This document shows, one piece after another, positions 1 to 11,942 of a DNA stretch of 64,000 bases. Within the stretch, counting starts at the first letter, position 1. Every line of letters begins with the position of its first letter. The translations under genes were made by a program, and so were the position numbers. Origin of the DNA: Chrysoperla carnea (Eukaryota > Arthropoda > Insecta > Neuroptera > Chrysopidae); assembly GCF_905475395.1 (NCBI RefSeq), contig NC_058339.1, forward strand, positions 72,444,520-72,508,519. The letters are read 5' to 3'. The notes below the pieces were generated by a model. It worked only from the letters and a program-made list of their open reading frames with translations. It had not been told where the DNA came from and did not search any database.

Positions 1-1784
1 TTCCAAAATATGTCGTTTTTTGAGATTCCTCCATAAGAGCCAATGTATTTTATATCGATTTTTAATGACTTTTTTCTTAAAAATTTGCACGGTTACCTAG
101 GCTGAAATTTTAACCACATATTCTTTGAGTAAAAGACTACCTACAAACAAATTTTGAGCCTTTAAATCAAACATTGTTGTCATGCTCATACATCCTTAAG
201 AAAATATTGTCTATCGATTGACTTACAAGGAAAAATTATTTTTTTCATATCATCTTTCCTTCAGGAAACTAGCAAAACCTTAACAATTTTAATGAAGATC
301 TATTGAAATTATCTCAATCGAAAAATGGATTGAATATTTTGTAAGGGATAGGTGTTTTTGTCATTGACATTTCCAGCATAAAAAATAAAATTATTATAGA
401 TATCAACACAAAGACTAAACAAAAAAAACAACTATCTCAGAGTCTGCTGTCTGGAATGTAAAGTATAATAATTATTGTCCTTGATAATACTTTCCGGCAA
501 AAATAACAATAAAAATGTAATATTAATAACAAATAGAATAAACTAACAATAATTAAAATTAGCATTTTATTTATTTTTTTAAATAGATGAATTTCAATCA
601 CAAATTTGAAATAATTTTTATTCCATACGAAAGTATCAAAACAAAATTACTTGGTAGGTGCGTTTCTTAGATATATTAATTATTTTTTTTCGATTAGAAA
701 TTTTCTTTTTCTTTTGTCGATTTAATTATAGTTTTGTAAACTGTAAGAAACAATACAGCTAGCGTTTTAAGGAAAATTGGAGTAAAATGATTCCTCATTG
801 TTTTAAAAGATCTATTAAAGCCATCTATTATATTTATCGATAGCTATGTTCCAAAATTTCCTTTTTTGTATTATTTTTCGCCTGGTGGTTGTTAGCTTCA
901 TAATTTCTGTTGGATTTGAATAGTATTTATGATATATTTTGAATTCAAATATGTCGTTACAGGCTAAATGATTCCATTTATATCGGGTAAAATTAATCCT
1001 ACCTTGGCTTGGGTGTAAAATTGTAATCGGTGAAAGAAACCCACATACTTAAATGAACCTTTTTGAAAAAAAATTAAATGGGGTCATTTTATCTATCTAT
1101 TTTAAAAGGTCGGTAAAACAATATATTTCGAGAATTATTGAATAATTCTAAAAGTTTGGGAAAATAAAAAAAATTACATGCCAATATTTCAACACTTATC
1201 ATTACTATTTCAACGTTACTCATTTCTCAATCAGTTTGACTAGAATTTACATTTTTTTCTTAAGGGGTCAATTTGCAGTCTCCCCTACATATGTGGCATA
1301 TTTCTTACCGGCGCCTACGCCATAAAAACGACTTTACTAAAAATGCAAATATTATATCGCTTATTTATATTTTTTAGCTAAAATTCACTTTATAAAGCTA
1401 TGTCAATTTTGTATTATTTAATAAAATTTAAAAACAAAATTGAATAGATTTTCAATCATAATAATTTTTCAAAATAATAAATATAAAACTCTATTGATAA
1501 AAATTTGAGGAAAAGGTTTTAAAAACTGTCAGGTTTATTTTGATAATCAAATCATTAACAATTATGGCCGATTAATACTGTTGAAAAATTACGTAATGAT
1601 GACTAAAGACTAAATAGACACTTTTGGAATACAAAGTGAATACTTGATTTTTAGTTATTTTCCATAATGTAATGAACCTTTCATCTTGTAATTAATATTC
1701 TGTTTGAAGTAAAAAACTATAAATTTAAAAAATCATTAAAAAATTTTGAACAAAGTTCAAAAATGTTGTAAAGCCTAAACATAA
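1..1784. other. AT-rich non-coding stretch
   Basis: No open frame, RNA gene or recognisable transposon was seen. The sequence is AT-rich with many homopolymer runs. It could be intergenic or intronic. Confidence 0.5.
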
Positions 1785-2044
1785 GGTTAGGTTAGGTTAG
1801 GCTATATTATCTGTCCACGAAGGGCACACTTAGGCTGTAGAGCCCATTGTGATACCATGTGTTTTACCATCTTTCCGCTGATAATTTCATTTAGGTATAT
1901 GCATGAAGGCACTACACCAGTCCATCACAACTGGTAATTAAATTAATTTTGTTGCGACGGCGGGCATCGAACCCGCTACCCTAAGCATACCGCGGACGGA
2001 ATTGGTTACGTCTTAAACAACTGAGCTAATAGGGCGATAAACTC
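1785..2044 (-). mobile_element. tRNA-derived SINE with TTAGG-type tail
   Basis: Read on the minus strand, the element begins with a tRNA-like head. An A-box-like TAGCTCAGTTG lies at 2028-2018 and a B-box-like GGTTCGATGCC at 1973-1963. The B box sits in a perfect T-arm-like stem (GCGGG / CCCGC). The acceptor stem does not close, so this is not a functional tRNA gene. About 150 bp of unrelated body follow, and the element ends in CCTAACCTAACCTAAC. The flanks carry AACATAA at 1778-1784 and again at 2045-2051, a plausible target-site duplication. Pol III transcription is known for this class; the assignment here rests on the boxes, tail and duplication. Confidence 0.7.
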
Positions 2045-3408
2045 AACATAAAGACTATAGTTTCGAGCAGCAAAATTCTATAATGGAATAGTTATTATAA
2101 AATTAATGCTATAAATGTATGACTTTTTCGAGTTTCTCGCTTAGTTGACAAACCTTCATCAGATATTTCTTCCTAAATTTTAATATAGGAAGCTTTTACT
2201 AGTTCCTGCTTTGTACAACTTTTAAACTTATTTCATTTCTTTAAAAATAGTATGGCTGAACTAATTAAGAAGGACCAATTAAATCCAGTACGTACCAGTT
2301 TAATTTAAACAAAATGTAAGCAATTAAATAATTAAAATAACTACAAAATCAAGATTAATAAAAGTAAATGTAATTATCTCAGAAGTTTAATAATTTATTT
2401 AATAAAAAAAATTAATAATTTAATTAATAAAAAATATTTTAAAAACTTAATTTATTCGTATTTTAAACTATAGAAAAAATTGAGAAGGATTAAAAGATAT
2501 TAAAATTACATTATTTAAAGTTTTTTTTTTTTTATAGTATATTTATCATTTAAATTTTGTTAAAAACCGGACATATGATAAATATTACTTTTAATTTATT
2601 AAGTAATTCATTGTATAAAAAAAATGATTATTCCAAAAAAAAATATATTTAATAAATACAATAATTACTATTTTGTATAATTTAACGTCCAATCTACATG
2701 TAATTTTCCAATTTTGTAAATTAACTTAAGATATCAAGGCCAAAATATTTATTTGGTTTTCCTTGAGAAAATTTTCTAGTTAAACTTAATTTCTATTCAA
2801 TTCAATTCAGCTTAGTAAATGCATAATTGCAGTATTCTCATATACGTTTGCATATTTAATGTAATGAGTTATTTACGCTAGTACTAAGCTTTCAGCTTTT
2901 TATAATTTATTTATTTTGAGAATTACATTTTACAAAGTGAATTTCAAGGTCTCATAACTCATAATACAAGAAGCAATTTTTTGTGGTTAAAGATTTTTTT
3001 TTAATTAACTTAATAAAATCAGTACTATTGTGGGTTTATTAATTATCACATTTTTGGGAGTTGAATTTAATAACTATAATTATTTTATGAACTATTTCTC
3101 GACAAAGAACTAAATTTTTGATAAAATTATTCTTCTTTTAAATGTCTAAATTTAGAAAATTTACTTTATGACTTAACGATAAAAATTTTCAACTTTAAAT
3201 CAATTTATACTGACATTTAGTATTTTAATCCTTAAAATAAACAATTTTTATTTTTATCCATTTACCAAAAATATTTTGAAATGATTTTTAAAGAAAAAAA
3301 TGGATATGAGAAATTTTGTAAATTAACAATAACTGTTACACTAACAATTTGAAAGAAAACTTCTTTTCCAAATATAATATAATAATTGAATTTTATTTTA
3401 ATTGAATT

Positions 3409-3428
3409 TTCTTTTTTTCTAGGTAAGT
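3409..3428 (+). promoter_or_regulatory. candidate recursive-splice (ratchet) site
   Basis: A pyrimidine-rich tract runs directly into CTAG followed immediately by GTAAGT. The acceptor AG is at 3421-3422 and the donor GT at 3423-3424. A juxtaposed acceptor and consensus donor is the known signature of recursive splice sites in long insect introns. It lies on the same strand as the double-peroxidase gene, whose first exon was not found. Whether an intron spans this point is not shown. Confidence 0.3.
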
Positions 3429-6240
3429 TCTTCACTATCCGTTAATATGTTCTATCAGATTAAAAGTGGTAAGTTTTTATAAGAACTTGCAAACAGCAGA
3501 GATCACAAAATGTGAAAATATGAAGTAATTGTGATAATTAATTATAATGAAAATATAAGCTATACGAAAAAAGTCGTACAAAAAATCAGTCAAAATACAA
3601 ATAGAAAAAATATCTATTTCATGTTTTTCAATTCAATTCGATTTTCACTTGAAATAACAGCTTTCATATCACTTCATCTTTTAATAAAATAAAATTTTTC
3701 AAATAATTGAATTTTTTATATAAAAAAAATTAAAATAATATTAAATTATTATTAACATAAATTTATACTTAAATAAAATAAATTCTTTATAAATATTATA
3801 TAATAAATAATTTTTTTGTTTTTTTGTAAAAAAAATTAAAAATATAATTTCGTTGCGGTTGAATATTCTATTAATCTATATTTTCATAATTAATTCATAT
3901 ATTATATTTACTTAAATATCAATTAATTTTTAAATTATATTTAATTAACATCTACTATTTCGTAAGTTCCAGTAAATCATATTTTCATATTTTCTATAAG
4001 GTAATATTTTTTAAAAAATAGTTAAAATATGGATGCATAAACCATATTCCAATAGTTTACATATTACAAGTTATTATATAAATTATTAATTTATTCAAAA
4101 ATTACAACAACAAAAAATATGTATCATTCATGCTCCAATTTGAATGAAATTTTTTTTCATTGAATGCATCTCTTGTAATTTTTATTGTAATTTAATAAAT
4201 TGTATAATAATTTTCACAATTATATAAATTAATTTTATACCAAGAATTTATATTTTATCAAGAAGCGATAAATAAAAGAGTTGTATAGGGTACTTTCGAT
4301 TATGAAATTTGAATGAAAAAAGCACATGATTGTTTTATTATATTAAAATTAAAAGTCGTAATTTTTAATCTGTATATCAAGTGACCTAAAACACGAGCTG
4401 CCATGATGTGACATCATATAGGCAAAAATCATCTGCATTAATTAGTAATTTGTTGATGGCCTTCAAAGCGATTGTAGGTTATGTTACCATCAACTTTATT
4501 TATACATATAATAATTAAATACACGACTGTTGTTTTTATCAATATTACGTCACCAAAATAGCTGACAGCGTTTTGGTGCGAATCAAAAGGTTTAAAAGTT
4601 AATTTTATTTAATGGCAAGAAAGCGTGTTTATTTTGACGAAATAATTTTTTAGTGGCTTTTTTTTAGAAAAATTTACATTTTGAAGTACTTTTTCAAACA
4701 TAGCAGAATACTCTTTTTGGAAATTGTTGCTTTTTAGAATTTTCTACCAGTTCAAAAAAAAATCAAGTGAAATTCATGTAAGCGCACAGCGTTGTGAAAT
4801 ATCCGGGCCAAGTATTTCAGCTAGCATTTGCATAAAACACAAAGCAAATTTCGGTCAAGTGTATTAATTAAAAGTCCACACATGTTTTCTATGTATGATG
4901 AATGATGATTTATTGATTATAGATATAATAATATAATAGTTAATAATCACAATAAATAACATAAAATCGTGTTATACAATACAAGGTACAACAGGTTTTT
5001 GACCTAAAATGATAAAATCATGCGATCATAATCATTTTATTTGTGTCTAATAACTATTTATGTGCATACAATACATTTGGTAAAGCATTGTACCTTGGTC
5101 AAATTTTTAATTTCTAGAAAGATATTGTTTTCCGTTAGAAACAAGTGTGTGAAGATAAAGTTGACTAACTAAACCGCAAACTAGAGAATAATTTCCATTG
5201 TGTTTTTATTTTCAATTAAACGAGAAACTTTGTGCAAAATGAAAATTGTGAAAATTTTGCTGTTCGTTTATTTTCAATTTGACAACTATCTAATCTAAAT
5301 CCCTACTTACTGATGGATAATTTGTAATCTCATGTCTTAGTTTTAAATATTACGTAAAATTTTTAGAACCTAAAGCTTGAAACTATCCCTTGAATTGTAA
5401 TAACGTATTGTACCAGTGATCAGTGATCAATAATTCTAGGGAAGGTACCAAGTATTACAATTTTTTTGTCCACTTGTATAGTCTAACATGCTTATATTAG
5501 CATAGTACAAATAGAAGAAAACTAAGTCCTATTCACCCTAAATCAACCGAAAAAAAAAAGTTGAAGCTGTTTGTGGATGCTCTGAAAAGAGTATGTCTAT
5601 ACAAGACGGTTGTAGTTGTAGAGCCTTCAATGTTCCAATCTCTTGAAACAAGGTTCCTTAAGGGGTGTTCTTTAAGGTGCTTCGTGAATCATACATAATA
5701 CATAATACAAAAATTCTAAAAAGAATTTATAAAGCCTCAATACGCAAGAATTCTTACCTCGAAGAAAGTGTATATGATTGAATGTCACGTGTTCGGCCCA
5801 GTTTCGCACAACAATACTTGGTCGCGATATATGGCGCGCCATGTTGTAATTTTATAAATTTTTGTTCACTTTGTTTCTGATATGGGTATAACCTAAGCAA
5901 ATAGTTTCTTTATAATTATAGATAATTTATATATTCGATGTTGCAAAAATTTAAACTCTTTCCGTCACCATTATGCGACATTCTTTCCGACAGGAAAATG
6001 TAACGTCTCGTGATGAGTACACACATGCACTTCCCTTTAGACTTTCCATTGGGGAAGAACGTTAGTGTATGCAGGCCCATAGCGTGTAGAAAAACATAAA
6101 GTTTAAATTATAATTCAAGGTACAGCACTCTCCCATACATAATGCATGTACAGATATAGGCATTTATAATAAATATTTTAATCATCAAATATATTATTTG
6201 TTTTAAAGATATTTTTTAATATGACACGTTCAACGTGAGA

Positions 6241-6268
6241 ATTTATCTATTGTTAACAATAGATAAAT
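6241..6268. repeat. 28-bp perfect palindrome
   Basis: The 14-bp half-site ATTTATCTATTGTT is followed directly by its exact reverse complement, with no spacer. The function is unknown; it could be a hairpin or a dimer-binding site. Short AT-rich palindromes also arise by chance. Confidence 0.8.
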
Positions 6269-8239
6269 AGATATAGGCAGATGTATGAATTGATCATCAG
6301 CTATAATCAATGTACAAGTTTACATGATAGCTGAATTATTTTTAATTATACAATACACAAAGGAATTCAAAAAATTTTTCACTATCCTAATATCGTTTTT
6401 AATCAACATATTCTTGATTTGCTATTCAAAAAACGGACTTTTTTTTCTTAATTTTTGCTATCACACGCAAATTTTATCAAATTTCAATATATCGAATATG
6501 TAATTCTACTTAATTTGGGCCATATTTTTTAAATTTTCAATTAACTTTACATATTGGGTCTAATTAACTTACATTGTACAAAAAATTGATATTTTGTAAT
6601 TGATGACGTCATTAAAATTCAAAAAAAATTGTTTTTGCTCTAGCACACACAAATTTTATCGATTTTCAATAAACCAAATATGTAAAAAAATTACTACATT
6701 ATCAAAAAAATAGATTCATTATGCTTGATGCAATTCTAACATCCAAATGTAAATGAATCTCACATAATTTATATCCAATTATTTTACTGAACCTTTTCTT
6801 TAATTTTACTTAATTTCGGTCATATTTTTCTAATTTCTGGCTTTACAATTTGGATCAAATTTGTCTATAGGATACAGAAAATAATTATTTTGCCTTTATA
6901 ATTTTATTGAACCAGCCAGAGGACTCTTGTTTGATAATTTGATGGATTGATAATAGTCTACTCTAAAGGAGGGTATACGAGTGTGATTTTATAACTCTGA
7001 TTTGATAATTTATGCGTATAATAGGCATGTTGACTAAGTTTTCTCACTGCACGGGCAGAAAAGTGAAGTTGGTTTTTGAAAATCTTTGGAAGTATGCAAA
7101 ATATGAACGTTTAAAGTTCCTAACTAAACAAAGAAGAAGATATAGGTTAGTGACGTTAAAAGAAGATGAGGAACAATCTTTGAATGTTCCCTTTCAAATG
7201 TTGTCATGGTATCAAGTTTAGTTTTACATTTATATGCGTAATATGGCAAATTGGACATCAGACAACTACTGAATTGAGCAAATTACCTTAGTGAACACTC
7301 TTTGATTTGTCCGTCCGATATATCGTTAACATTCTGCTGATTTTACGATTACACCAGTATAGATGAATTTATTAGTACAATATCTTTTGAATATAAGTGT
7401 ACCTAAGACAACTTATTTTATTATGATTAGTAAAGAAAGAAACCAAATTATTACTATACGTGACATATGTTATGTAAAATTATTATTATTTTTTAATGTC
7501 AACACTTTCATTCTCCATTCATTGATTCATTATTTTTTGAATTAATTATAAAAATTATAAATAATTTATTATATTAGGTATATTGTTTGTAATATTATCA
7601 AATATCTAACAACACAACGAATTATATCGTGTGTGTATCAGCAGCCATGAATGGCATGCATGTAGGCGGATTAATTATAATTTTATAATAATATAATAAT
7701 TGTTATTGACATTTATTATAATTAGGTAAACATTTGTTGTATAGGTTCTTATCGGAATATCTATCGGTGGATTTAGAAATTGTGCCAATAGATCAAATCT
7801 ATAATGTGTTATGTCATTTGAATATGAATTTTATTTTTATTGACTGAGTAAATGTACATAGATAAGATCTTATTTCTAAGGACGTTAAACTTTGCCGTTT
7901 ATCCGAGTAAGTGAGCATACTAAGACACTTATATTATCAGAGCTCGAAAGTGGAAAGTTATGTCTTCGAAATCCGACAGAGGCTCAAATTTCTCTCAAAG
8001 GATAACATAATCGCTTTTTAGATTAAAATTTAATCCAAAAGTATTTATTATTTTTTTTCTTATACTTCTATAACTAAAATTTCCCGTTGCCTCCACCAAC
8101 TCTTCCAACTATCCTTCGAAATACTTAATACTTATATTAAAATTCAAGCATTTATGGCATTAATTTTATTTTAATGCCATATTAATTTTCATTTTTAAAC
8201 GGTTTCAATACTCTTAAAGACATTGAAATTAAGCTAAAA

Positions 8240-9985
8240 GAAAACAAGAGAAAACAAACAATTAACTGAATTAATTGTCGAAATACCATGTATGGACAGT
8301 GTTGATTACTTTGTCTGATACTATAACTGATATAACCATAACATACATACTATACAATTTTGTGATCTCACGGGTAAAAAATGTTGTTTAATATTTTATA
8401 AGGAACATTTTTTATATTTAAATTTTTGTTCTATCTCTAACGGTTTACAAGATAGGTCCTACGGAGCAAAGACCCAAATGACCTTATGACCCCTTAGAAA
8501 AATTCGAAAAAATCGTAAAAAATTATTTGTTTCGGAATTTGATGAAACTCAGTTTATAAGGTAATTTTGACCCAAGAAATTCAAAAATCGAATTTATTTG
8601 GCGATTGGCCGAGTAATTTTCGAAAAAAAAACGATATTTCGGATCGATTTCCGGCATTATCTCGAGAATTTTTCGCCCAATAGTTAAATGAACCCGATTT
8701 TTGTATTTTTTGGGTCAAAATTACCTTATATACAGGTTTTTATCGAAATTGGAGACGATAAATTTTTATCGATTTTCTGCAATTTTTTCAAGGGGTACTC
8801 CTTAGAAAAATTCGAAAAAATCGTAAAAAATTATTTGTTTCGGAATTTGATGAAACTCAGTTTATAAGGTAATTTTGACCCAAGAAATTCAAAAATCGAA
8901 TTTATTTGGCGATTGGCCGAGTAATTTTCGAAAAAAACGATATTTCGGATCGATTTCCGGCATTATCTCGAGAATTTTTCGCCCAATAGTTAAATGAACC
9001 CGATTTTTGTATTTTTTGGGTCAAAATTACCTTATATACAGGTTTTTATCGAAATTGGAGACGATAAATTTTTATCGATTTTCTGCAATTTTTTCAAGGG
9101 GTACCCCTTAGAAAAATTCGAAAAAATCGTAAAAAATTATTTGTTTCGGAATTTGATGAAACTCAGTTTATAAGGTAATTTTGACCCGAGAAATTCAAAA
9201 ATCGAGTTTATTTGGCGATTGTCCGAGTAATTTTCGAAAAAAACGATATTTCGGATCGATTTCCGGCATTATCTCGAGAATTTTTCGCCCAATAGTTAAA
9301 TGAACCCGATTTTTGTATTTTTTGGGTCAAAATTACCTTATATACAGGTTTTTATCGAAATTGGAGACGATAAATTTTTATCGATTTTCTGCAATTTTTT
9401 CAAGGGGTACCCCTTAGAAAAATTCGAAAAAATCGTAAAAAATTATTTGTTTCGGAATTTGATGGAACTCAGTTTATAAGGTAATTTTGACCCGAGAAAT
9501 TCAAAAATCGAGTTTATTTGGCGATTGGCCGAGTAATTTTCGAAAAAAAACGATATTTCGGATCGATTTCCGGCATTATCTCGAGAATTTTTCGCCCAAT
9601 AGTTAAATGAACCCGATTTTTGTATTTTTTGGGTCAAAATTACCTTATATACAGGTTTTTATCGAAATTGGAGACGATAAATTTTTATCGATTTTCTGCA
9701 ATTTTTTCAAGGGGTACCCCTTAGAAAAATTCGAAAAAATCGTAAAAAATTATTTGTTTCGGAATTTGATGAAACTCAGTTTATAAGGTAATTTTGACCC
9801 GAGAAATTCAAAAATCGAGTTTATTTGGCGATTGGCCGAGTAATTTTCGAAAAAAAACGATATTTCGGATCAATTTCCGATCGATTACCAAATTTTTTTC
9901 GTAGCATCAAAATTTTTAAGCGTTACCAACTTGGGACTAAACTTAATATACTATGTATATTTCATATATACATGGTATAAAAATT
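8240..9985 (+). mobile_element. family A transposon, expanded by 306-bp tandem repeats
   Basis: The left end (GAAAACAAACAATTAACTGA, near 8251) and right end (CTTGGGACTAAACTTA ... CATGGTATAAAAA, to ~9985) match copies at 40096-40653 and 55051-55770 and a reversed copy at 20875-21432. In the 20.9 and 40.1 kb copies the centre is a shared ~300-bp sequence. Here that centre is replaced by about 4.5 tandem units of ~306 bp. No transposase is encoded. Termini, non-coding body and internal tandem repeats recall Helentron-derived non-autonomous elements, but I cannot assign the class. Short open frames inside are by-products of the repeat. Confidence 0.75.
8493..9865. repeat. ~306-bp tandem repeat array, about 4.5 units
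   Basis: Unit starts, marked by CTTAGAAAAATTCG, fall at 8493, 8801, 9107, 9413 and 9720, giving periods of 308, 306, 306 and 307 bp. Units differ by only a few substitutions. Each full unit contains an inverted repeat: AAGGTAATTTTGACCC near its start is mirrored by GGGTCAAAATTACCTT about 170 bp later, so each unit can fold on itself. Confidence 0.92.
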
Positions 9986-10039
9986 TTTTTTTCAAATTTC
10001 AAAATTGTTCACAAACTTATATTGCAACAAAAAATATAA

Positions 10040-10262
10040 CCATGTATTAGTAGGCCCAAGACTCAATTGACCTATGTTGCTAATTTAAGAAATGAATTTC
10101 ACTTTTTACGTCCTGAGAGAAATAGAAATTCCTATAGAAATTTTAACTTGAAATTTCTTTTTGTTTATGAATTATCATGCTGGCAGACAGCTGGCCACAC
10201 TATTTTTGACTCTAATTCGACAACCTTTTCATCTACCAATCTCATTATTAAAACATCATAAC
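10040..10262 (+). mobile_element. decayed family A core fragment
   Basis: The stretch around GACCTATGTTGCTAATTT ... CACTTTTTACGTCCTGAG matches the core of the 40.1-kb copy but is diverged and lacks both ends. The 64-codon frame across it is not a gene. Confidence 0.55.
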
Positions 10263-10467
10263 TTTGAAATAGGTGTTCAAAATTTAAAAAAAAAATGTCG
10301 TACTGAACTTATTAACAGATTTTAATGTGCCTTGTAGCTTTATTCATGAATTTAATCATTAATTCGTATTATAACTCGATTAATTTTACTTTGATTTTAG
10401 CTTTCCTCCCAAATTCAAACGCTGATTAATTACAAATAAATAATAGTTTAAAAAAACTATAAATATA

Positions 10468-10575
10468 ACACGCTTTTGTAACCAGCTTAGCCAAAAAGTA
10501 AGAAAATAAGATTTAAAAAAAATAGAGTGTTTAAGAAAAAAAATCATTTTATCGTAAAAAAGCGTGGGGTGGTAG
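10468..10575. mobile_element. single arm of the 19.5-kb hairpin MITE family
   Basis: ACACGCTTTTGTAAC at the left and ATCATTTTATCGTAAAAAAG then GCGTGGGGTGG at the right resemble one inverted-repeat arm of the MITE at 19533-19783. The partner arm was not found nearby, so this looks like a half-element. Confidence 0.5.
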
Positions 10576-11476
10576 ATTTCAATTCTTATAAATGCTTTGG
10601 TCCTTGTGAAGTATGCGAGGTTTCAATTCAATTCGACGTTTTGAAGTGAGTGAAAATAACGTTCAAAAATTCCATTACATAAATACATAGATACATATCA
10701 AGCTAATAAAAACGTATTAAAAATAACTTTCAATTTCACATTCAATCATGAGGGTATTTTTATTTTAATGACAAAATACCCGCCTCTTAATTAAACACTC
10801 TTACAAAATAAATTTATTTAAATCATCTAGAAAAAAAAAAATATTTGCACAATTTTACTAATTAGCGAAATTAATGATTGATTAAAAAGTAAATTGACAT
10901 CATAGTAAATAAACATTCTTTAATTAGACAAGCAAGGAAGTGACCATCACTAATAAATAAATGTTATCCAATTATAAAATTCATAATATATTAAAAGTGA
11001 AACTTAAAAAAAAAAAAAAAAAGAATTTATTTATAAATAATCAAAAGAATTAAAGAATATTCTCTTTTATACAGCCTTGACATTATATGAGAGGTATATA
11101 TTAAGAATTGTATTTTTTTTGCGCTATTTAACGTAATTTATCTATTTTTTCTTTTTCTAAAAAAGGTAAAAAAAAAAATAAAAAAAAAAAACGCTTTAAT
11201 ATCCATTAAATAATACTTATTATTATTAAATTATAAAATGATAATGAACTATAATATGTACAGTTAGATGTTTTGTATACATCGTTTAGACACAGAGTCG
11301 CCGATTTGAATTTAACAAAAGATTATGGTTTTTTAACTTGAAATTGTAGTAAAATAATTATATTTTATGGATTATTAACTTTTTCTTTAAAAAATTTAAT
11401 ACAATTTTGATTTAAAAAATATTTTATTCATTTAAATTAGTTTATTTGATTGTTAATTCAGATTTAAAATACATCT

Positions 11477-11942
11477 CTTTATATTATAAATGCGAAAGTA
11501 AGCATGTTTGTTTGTTTGTTTCTTACGTTTTCACGCTAAAACTAGCGAATGATTTTTAATGAAACTGTACAGCAATATAGCTGATATATCATAATAACAC
11601 ATGAGATATAATAATTTATAAAGTTATATTAATAAAAAATTCAAAAGTTGATTTAATTTGACATTACCATAAATTACAGATTTCTGTAAAAGTAGTCATT
11701 TGGCAAAACCATAAATTACAGATTTCTGTAAAAAGAGTTATTATAAAATATTTCAGGGCCATCTTCTCTGATATACTCAATGAATAATTGCTATTATACA
11801 TTTAAAAAATAGAAAACCATACATATATTTTACCTGCGTAAAACAATCCTTACCATTATATCGAGAAAGGGGATAAGCGAGAGCAATCTTTATCAATATT
11901 TACTTTTAAACCCAGCGAAGCGGGTGGGTATCACTCTAGTAT
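11477..11942 (+). mobile_element. family B interspersed repeat, copy 1
   Basis: It begins TATTATAAATGCGAAAGTAA with GTTTG repeats and ends CCCAGCGAAGCGGGTGGG then TATCACTCTAGTA. The same ends and body occur at 16189-16632, and a truncated copy at 14951-15187. It holds two copies of the palindromic block TTACAGATTTCTGTAA about 55 bp apart. It is non-coding. Such ends are common in insect interspersed repeats; the class is not resolved. Confidence 0.7.

Larger units (their letters stand above)
2052..8239. other. AT-rich non-coding stretch
   Basis: No supported gene. It contains a zero-length-exon splice motif at 3409-3428 and a 28-bp perfect palindrome at 6241-6268. One 69-codon open frame (7012-7221, +) is rich in Lys/Arg, but it has no homology I recognise and no clear splice context, so I do not call it. 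Confidence 0.45.

Noticed and set aside
1955-2036. Functional tRNA gene (minus strand)
   Set aside because: A good T-arm and both pol III boxes, but the acceptor and anticodon stems do not form; the body and tail make it a SINE.
7012-7221. 69-codon Lys/Arg-rich frame
   Set aside because: Slightly protein-like near its end, but isolated, unrecognised and without splice sites I trust.
8490-9865. CRISPR-like array
   Set aside because: Units are ~306 bp and identical throughout with no variable spacers; this is a eukaryotic tandem repeat in a transposon.
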